Origin: Planctomycetota bacterium
GTDB taxonomy: Bacteria > Planctomycetota > Uabimicrobiia > Uabimicrobiales > Uabimicrobiaceae
NCBI GenBank assembly: GCA_029260735.1
Contig: JAJDCR010000077.1
Span: forward strand, 1-64,000
Direction: 5' to 3'
DNA length: 64,000 nucleotides
Shown: positions 12,401 to 21,400 of the stretch, piece after piece
Numbering within the stretch: the stretch's first letter is position 1
Layout of the letters: each line of letters opens with the position of its first letter
Position numbers and translations under genes: made by a program
The notes under the pieces: model-generated
Told to the model about the DNA's origin: nothing
The model's input: the letters and a program-made list of their open reading frames with translations, nothing else
Database searches by the model: none

Positions 12401-15400
12401 ATATCTTCTTCCCCTCTTCATGAGAAAAAGGATCGGCAATAAACTTTTCTCCCGTTTGAGCAGGGTCTTGAATATAGCCATCGGCAAGACAATCTCCTCC
12501 AATATAGAGGTCACCCGCCACTCCAATGGGACAAGGATTTAAGTAGGTGTCCAAAATATAGTAGCGAGCATTTTGAATGGGTTTGCCATAAGGAATGCTC
12601 GACCAATGAGGTTTTACTTTTCCTATCGGATAAAAATTAGACCAAATGGTCGCCTCGGTTGCCCCTCCCAAACTAATTACTTGGGCTTGAGGGAAATTGG
12701 CTCTAATTTTGTCTGGTAAAGTAATCGGAATCCAATCACCACTCAAAAAGACAAGCCGAAGAGGATGATTAGCCGAGCGAGACTCATGAAGAAAAGTAGT
12801 TAGTTGTTGCAGAGCAGCTGGAGCAGAGTCCCAAAAAGTAATCGATTCGTCATCTAAAATAGAGAGAAGTTTTTCTGGGTCTTGGATATCTTGACGAGAT
12901 GCTATTCTCAAAGAGCCTCCCGCCGCCAAAAGTCCAAAAATATCATAGACTGAAAGGTCAAAGCAAAAGGAAGTAATAAAGAGAACGCGATCTTCTGAGC
13001 CAATCGAAAAAGTTTGGTTCACCCACTCGATTAAGTTCACAACTGGTTGGTGCCGAACCATAACCCCTTTGGGAGTACCCGTCGAGCCAGAAGTAAAGAT
13101 AACGTAGGCTAAATGGTCTACAGAAATAGAAAAAACAAGGTTATCCTCCCCCATTGCTTCCCAATCTTCTCGCGAAGAAACAGTAGCTCGCCCGGAAAAG
13201 TCTGTAATTAGTTTTGAGCGGATAAATCTAGATTCTTCATCTAGGCAAATAATCTCCCCTAAAAAATCTAAATCATGGCGAAGCGAGGATATTTTTTCCA
13301 GCAAATCACTTTCCGTGATTAAAAAGCGTACTTTTAAATTATTCAATATCCACTGCAAGCGAGCTTTAGGAAAGTTAGTTTCTAAAGGAACATAGGTTCC
13401 TCCTGCTTTCAAAACTCCCATTAAACCGGCAATGGAATCCAAGTTACGCTCGACATAAATTCCGACAAAATCACCGTTTTCAACCCCCAGAGATTTTAGA
13501 TAGCGAGCGATTTGGTTAGCTTGGGTATTAAGCTTTTCATAGCTAAGATAGTTATGGTCTTGGATAACGGCAATACGCTCCGGGCCAATTTTTACTTGTT
13601 CTTCAAAGAGTTCATGAATAAGCCGAGTAGAAGAATAGGGAGCTTTCGTTTGGTTGCAAGTATCGACCAGAAAGGTTTTTTCTTCTGCATTGAGAAAATC
13701 TAAGCGGCCAATTTGTTTTTGAGGATTATCCAAAATACTTCTCAGGAGAGCCAGAAAGTGATCTCTCATCCTCTCTATCGTACGAAGTTTAAAAAGATCG
13801 GTATTGAATTCCCAATAGCCCGATATTTTCCCCTCGTTTTCCGTTAGGCTAACTGTGAGATCAAACTTAGCAATCGTTTGGGCGAAATCAAAATGACTTA
13901 TCTCCACACCTGGTAGAGAGCTATTGCCCAGAGGAGTATTTTGGAGAACAAACATCACTTGAAAGAAAGGCGTTTGGCTCAAGTTACGTTCCGGTCGAAG
14001 AACATCGACAACTTTTTCAAAAGGAAGATCTTGGTGGTCATAAGCCGACAAAGTATTTATTTTAACCTTCTGCAAGAGGTCAACAAAACTCTGCTCAGGA
14101 GAAACCCGCGCTCGTAAAACCAGTGTATTGACAAAAAAACCAATCAAGTTTTCGATTTCTCTACGGTTACGATTCGCAATAGCGGAGCCCACATTAAAGT
14201 CTTTTTGCCCGCTATAGCGGTAAAGCAAAGTTTCAAACGCAGCCAAGAGAGTCATAAACAAAGTGACCCCTTGAGTTTCGCTTAAGTAATAAAGAGAAGA
14301 AAGTAAGTCTTGGTCCATTTCCAGATAGCATCTATCTCCCCGGAAAGTTTGATCGGCTGGCCGAGGGTAGTCAGCAGGAAGATTCAACCCTGTGGCCGCT
14401 TGGTCGAGATTTTTTCTCCAATAATTGAGTTGCTCCTCCAGAACCTCTCCTTGGAGCCAGTTTTTTTGCCAATGAGCAAAGTCGGCATACTGTATATTTA
14501 AGCTCTCCAGCTCAAGTTTTTGCTCGCTAGTTAAAGAGCAATATACTTTTGTGAATTCATTGAGAAGAATGCCCAAAGACCAAAGGTCAGCAATAATATG
14601 GTGAATATTCAAAAAAAGAACTGCTGATTCTGAAGAGAGACGAATCAAAGAGATACGTAAAAGACAATCTTTTTCTAAAGAAAATGTCTTTTGGGCTTCT
14701 CTTTGGCAGATTTTCTCAGCTTCTTCATTTGCTTTATCCCAAGGTAAATGAGAGAGATCCTCTACAGAAAGGGACCAACTTCTTTCTTTTTGGATATATT
14801 GCCGAGCCTGTCCTGAATTTGAGTCCATAGTAAAATTTGTGCGCAAGCTCTCGTGACGTTTGATAATATATTGAAAGGCTTTTTCGACTTTATCAACTTC
14901 TAAACTTCCTTCCCAAAGAAGTGCGTGGGTGATATTGTAAGCAATGTTTCCTGAATCTAGCTGATCGAGAAACCATAGTCTTTCCTGGGCAAAAGAAAGA
15001 GGACAAAGCTCTTCTTGAGGACGAGGTTTTATCTTCGGAGCAACTGTTTTGCGAGACAGAGCTATATGCTCTGCCAAACCGGCAATGGTGGGGTACGTAA
15101 AAAAATCCTTCAGCCGCACTTCCACTTGAAAATGCTCTCGAATGCGCGAGATGAGTTGAGTTGCAAGAAGAGAATGCCCTCCTGCTTCGAAAAAATTATC
15201 TTCTATTCCTAATTTATCTTTACCGAGGATTTCTTGCCAAAGAGAAGCTAACCAAGACTCCGTTTCATTACGAGGCGCTAGATAAGAATCTTCCTTATTA
15301 GAACGTTTCATTATCAACAAGGCTTGGCGATCCACTTTACCACTAGGAGTTAAAGGAAATTCTCTTAATTCTGTAAAAAGAGACGGTATCATATAGAGAG

Positions 15401-18400
15401 GCAAACTCTGTCCTAAGAAATTCCGTAGTTTCGGTAAAGAAATCTTTGCTGATTCTGAGACCCCTTCTCCTACTTCAACTTCTTCCCCTAACTTAACTTC
15501 TTCCTCTGCTTCAACTTCTTTTCCGACAAAGTAGGCCAAGAGAATTTGTTCTTCGGGGGAGAAAAGAACCACTGCTTTAGAGATAGAAGGAAAACTTTCT
15601 AGGCAAAGCTCAATTTCACTTAGCTCCACTCTAGCTCCGTGAATTTTGATCTGATGGTCTACTCTTCCTAATACCTCTAAGCCACCATCTGCCTGGTAAC
15701 GCCCTCGGTCTCCTGTATAATAAAGAAGATCTTTCGTATCATTGGTCCAAGGGTTTATAACAAAACGACTTTGCCCTAGGGGATCGTTAATATAGCCCAT
15801 TGTCCGGTAAGGAGTTCGAATAACAATCTCTCCGACTTCTCCGATAGCACAGATTTGTTTTCCCTTTGAGAGAACCAAAGCTTGAGTTTGGGGAAGAGGA
15901 AAACCCGCTGGTTGAATTCCTGAGAGAGAAGGAGAAGGGACTCGGTAAAAAAACTTGATCAAGGTCGTTTCCGTTGCCCCATAGAAATTAACAATCTCAC
16001 CCGAAGTAGAAAAAGTATTCCGCCAACTTTCAACAAAAGAATGAGCCAGAGGTTCCCCTGCCAGGAAAAGCCAGCGTAAATTTTGCATCGTAATGTCATC
16101 AGGGCGATAGCGAAGCCAATTTTGGGCTACGGAAGGAACCAAGTGAACAAAAGTAATCTTCTCTCGCTCTAACCACTTTAAGGTTTGTGAATCTCCTCTT
16201 TGCTCATCTTCTGGTTGCAAATAAAGAGTCGCTCCGCTCGTCAGAGGAAGAAAAATATCTCGCAAAACCATGTCAAAAGAAATACCTGTGAGTAAAGCCC
16301 CCCGATCATCCGGACGAATAGCAAAGGTTTCTCTTTGCCAAGCCATAAAGTGAGCCAAGCCTTTATGCCAACCTAGAATTCCCTTAGGCACTCCTGTTGT
16401 TCCCGAAGTAAAAAAAATGTAAGCGGGATCATCACCGGTTATCGTCGCTGTTTTTGAGTTTTCAGAAGAAGTTTTTTCTTTTTCGTCTTGCTCTAAAGCA
16501 GAGTCATCTGTGTTCTTAGAAAGAAGGTCCCCTTGCCAAGAAATGAGGCCCATTTTCAGACCACTTTGCTCCATCCACAAATCTTCTTCCTTTAAATCTC
16601 CCTCATAAAGAATATAACTAGCCTGAGCTTCTTCCAACATAATTCGTTGCCGTTGAGGAGGAATTTTTCGATCAATCGTAAGAAGAATCCCGACAGTCTT
16701 AAGTGTAGACAAAACTCCAACGACCAAACCCATTGAACGAGAAGCAGATAGAGCAATCACATCTCCTTTTTCTATCCCTTCTTTTTCCAGAAAGAAAGCC
16801 AGTTTAGAAGCTTTCTCAAAGAGTTCTTTGTAGCTAAGAATAAGGCCACCTTGAGAAAGCGCAACACTACCGGGAGCTTTTTGAACCCACTCTTCAAAGG
16901 TATCTAAAACCAAAGGATAATTTTCTTCTCCTAAAGTAAGCTTAGGATCAGGAAGAAGAGTTTCGTCAAAAGTTGTTTTTAAGCTATACTCATTAAGTAA
17001 ACGAGAAGGATTTGTTATTACCTGCTCCAAGACAGATTGAAACTGCTCCAGTAATCGGGCAATGCTGCTTGGCTTATAAAGCGCAGTACTGTACTCCAAA
17101 ACACATTCCAACCCTTGAGAAACCTCCCACCAATAAAAACTCAAATCAAACTTAGAGGTTTGTCCTGTAAAAGGAAAGGGCTCTACTTGGGTCGAACCAA
17201 GATTGACCTGAGGAAGCTGTATATTTTGATAAACAGCCATCACTTGAAAGAGAGGAGCGTGGCTAAGATCTCGGGGAGGACTCACTCGCTCCACTACCTT
17301 TTCAAAAGGAACATCTTGGTTTTCGTATGCCTCTAAAGTTGTCTTTCTCACTTTCTGAAGAAGGCCCAAAAAAGTATCTTCTTCAGATACAAAAGAGCGA
17401 AGAACTAAGGTGTTGACAAAGAAACCGACCATACTTTCGGTTTCTTCTCGGTTCCGATTAGCTATAGCCGTTCCCAAGTTGATGTCTTCTTGGCCCGATA
17501 AACGAGCCAGGATAATTTGAAAAGCACTCATCAGGGTCATAAAAAGCGTGACCCCTTCTTTCTTGGACAACTCCTTGAGCTTTTCTAAGACACTGGCAGA
17601 CAAAACGATTTTTTCTTGGCTTCCCTGGTACCCGGCCTCTTTCGGGCGAGGATAATCCGTGGGAATGGTGGAAATTTTAGCACTATTTCGGAGTTGCTTC
17701 TCCCAGTAATCTAACTGCTGAGGGAAGATTTTTTCTGCCAATTGAAAGCGCTGCCAATAAGCAAAATCCTGATAGCGATAGGCCAAAGAAGGGAGAAGAG
17801 GTACTTCCTGAGCTTGATAAGCTTGGTAAACGAAAGAGAATTCTTGAGTTAACACCCCTAAACTCCAACCATCGGCAATAATATGGTGGAGATTCAAAAA
17901 AAGAACGTGCTCTTCTTCTGCTAAACGAAGAAGAGTTAGTCGGGTCAGAGGCTTATTTTTCTCTAAACGGAAAGGTTTAGAAATTTCTCTTTCTATCCAC
18001 TTACGCGCTTGAGTTTGTGGATCTTTTGTTTGGTCCAAAGGGACAATTTCCAGAGACGTTTCTCGGCGAGGTAAAATCTTCGCTTTTACTTCACGGCTTT
18101 CTCTCTCTTCTCTATAAAAAACGGTGCGCAAACTCTCATGCCTTTGCTCTAAGAAGCCCCAAGCTTTTTCTAATAATTTATAGTGACAGACTCCTTTTAA
18201 ATGTATAGCTCCTGGTACATTGTATTGGGGACTTTCTGGGGCCAGCTCCATTAAAAACCATAAGCGCTCTTGAGAAAGAGAAAGGATTCCTTCTTTTTCA
18301 GAAGAAACTCGAGAAAGAGAAGAGTAAGAAGAATGAGTGAGTTTCTCAATAAGTAAAGATTGCTCCGCAATAGTCGAGTGCCGAAACAAGTCGGAGAGAG

Positions 18401-21400
18401 AAATGCTAACAGCAAATTTTTTCTGAAGCCGAGAGACTAACTGAGTGGCCAAAAGGGAATGCCCTCCTGCCTCAAAAAAATTATCTTCTATCCCTAGCTT
18501 ATCTTTTTGCAATAGTTCTTCCCAAATAGCCACGAGTTGAGATTCTTTTTCGTTTCGAGGAGGAACATAGGATTCTTCTCCTCCCGGCCGAGGCATTTGC
18601 AATAAAGCTTCTCGGTCGACTTTTCCGCTAGGAGCTAAGGGAAACTGGGGAATCATCGTAAAAATAGAGGGCACCATATAGAGAGGAAGACTATGAGCAA
18701 GAAAATTTCGCAATTTTTGTTTCGAAACAGACTTTGTCTCTCGAACAATCAGATAAGCCAAGAGGATTTGCTCTTCCGGGGAAAAAATAACAACGGCTTT
18801 GGCAATAGAAGGAAATTTTTCTAGCCAAGATTCAATCTCTCTCAGCTCTACCCGAGCTCCATGAATTTTAATCTGGTGGTCTATCCGCCCCAAAACCTCT
18901 AAGCTACCGTCCTGATGAAAGCGACCTTTGTCTCCCGTGAAGTACAGGAGATCTTGAGGATCTTTTCGCCAAGGGTTTACGACAAAATTGCTTTGTTCAG
19001 AAGATTCATTGATATAGCCTACTGTGCGAAAAGGAGTTCGAATGACAATCTCTCCCACTTCACCCAGTGCGCAAATTTGCCGAGCCTCGGAAAGAATGAA
19101 AGCCTGAGTATGAGGTAGAGCCTCTCCTACCAATTGAACTCCAGGACAAGGAGGGTAAGGAACAGACTGAGAAAACTGGATTAAGGTAGTCTCGGTTGCT
19201 CCGTAAAAATTAATGACTTCTCCCGATTGAGGAAAAGCATCGCGCCAATTTGTTACCAGAGAGTAAGTAAGGGGCTCTCCCGTTAAAAAGAGCCAGCGTA
19301 AATTTGTTATATTGACTTGCTCAGATCGATAGCGAAGCCAGTTTTGGACAACAGAAGGCACCGAGTGAAGAAAGGTTATCTTTTGCTTTTCTAACCAAAG
19401 TAGAGTATTCGCATCTGAACTTTGTTCACTTTCTGGTTGCAAACAAAGGGTCGCTCCACTTGTGAGAGGGAGAAAAACATCGGTTAAAACCATGTCAAAA
19501 GTAATCCCCGAAAGCAAAGCTCCTCTATCTTCTGAGGTAATAGTAAAGGCCTCTCGTTGCCAAGTGATAAAATGAGCTAAGCCCTTATGCCAACCTAGAA
19601 TTCCTTTCGGAACTCCGGTAGTACCTGAAGTAAAAAAAATGTAAGCGGACTCATTTCCCAACAAAGTCTCTGCGCTAAAGGAAGAAAAATTTTCTTTTTG
19701 ATTTATTTCAGGCGAGTCTGCTCCCGAAGAAAAAACATCCCCTTGAGAAGAAACATGCCACCGTTTAAGACCAAGCTCCTCTAACCACCGGTCTTCTTCT
19801 CTTAACTCTCCTTCATATAGGATAAAACTAACCTTTGCTTCTTTTAGCATCGTTTGCTGACGTTGGGAGGGAATTTTTTGGTCTATCGCGAGAAAAACTC
19901 CTTTCGCTTGGAAAGTGGCGAGCATTCCAACGACCAAACCAACAGAACGCGAAGCAAATACCGCAACAACATCACCTTGCTTCACTCCCTCTTCTCTTAA
20001 ATACTGAGCCATAGACGATATTTTCACCGCCAGATCTTGGTAATTTAAGGAAAAATCTCCTTGAGAAAGAGCTGTGTTCAAAGGGGTTTCCCCAACCCAG
20101 CGGGCAAACTGTTCCATTACTGACGGGTACTCAGGCTCGGGTATAGGAAGTTCAGGCTGAGGTAAAAGAGCTTTATCTTCCTCTGTTTTTAAGCTGTACT
20201 CTCTACATTCCCTGGAAGGATCAAGAACAACTTGTTCGAGAACCGATTGAAATTGCTGAAGAAGACGTTTTGCACTCTCTTTTCGATAGAGAGAAGTGCT
20301 GTACTCTAAAGTACACTCTAACCCCTCCGCTGTTTCCCACCAATAGAAACTGAGATCAAACTTGGAAGTTTGTTCCTCAAAAGGAAAAGGCTCCACTTGA
20401 GTAGCCCCTAAATCCATCTGAGGAAGAGGTATATTTTGCTGGACAATCATCACCTGAAAAAGCGGAGCGTGGCTCAAGTTGCGTGGGGGGCTGACTCTTT
20501 CGACCACTTTTTCAAAGGGGACATCTTGGTTTTCGTAGGCTTCTAAAGTTGTTTCTTTCACTCGGCTTAAAAGGTCATCGAATGTATCACCATGAGAAAG
20601 ATAAGAACGAAGAACCAGAGTGTTGACAAAAAAGCCCACGATATTTTCAAGCTCTTCTCGGTTACGATTGGCAATCGCTGTTCCTAGATTTATATCTTCT
20701 TGGCCAGTTAAACGAAAGAGAATGATTTTGAGAACGCTCACCAAAACCATAAAAAGAGTAACCCCTTCTTTTTGAGAAAACTCTTTTAGCTTTTCCTGTA
20801 AAGGCAAAGGCAGAATAATTTTTTCTTGCCGTCCTCTATGCTCTTCTTCGAGAGGTCGGGGGTAATCGGTAGGCACAGTAGAAAGCTTCGGACTATTTTT
20901 TAGCTGTTTCTCCCAGTAGTTCAGTTGAGAAGGGAATACCTTTTCGGCCAAATGAAAGCGCTGCCAATAGGCAAAATCTTGGTAGCGATAGGCCAAAGGA
21001 GGAAGAGAAGGAGTTACTCCAGCCTGGTAAGCTTGGTATACTTGAGAGAGTTCTTGGGTCAATATCCCTAAACTCCAGCCATCGGTAATGATATGATGGA
21101 GGTTCAAAAAAAGTACATGGTCTGCGCTGCCTAACTGAAGTAAAGTTAATCGAGCAAGAGACTCTTGGCTCTTAAAATCAAAAGGACGGGAGATTTCTTT
21201 TTCTATCCATTTTTGCGCTTCTACCAGGGGTTCTTTTTCTTGACCAAACCCTATCATATTCAAAATCATTGGTTCAGGGGAAAGAATAAGCGCTTTGAGT
21301 TCATCTGTTTCCTGCTCTTGTTTATTATCACTTGCTTCGGAGTCAGGCTTAGAAAATACAGTGCGCAAACTTTCATGACGTTTTCGGAGAAAATTCCAAG

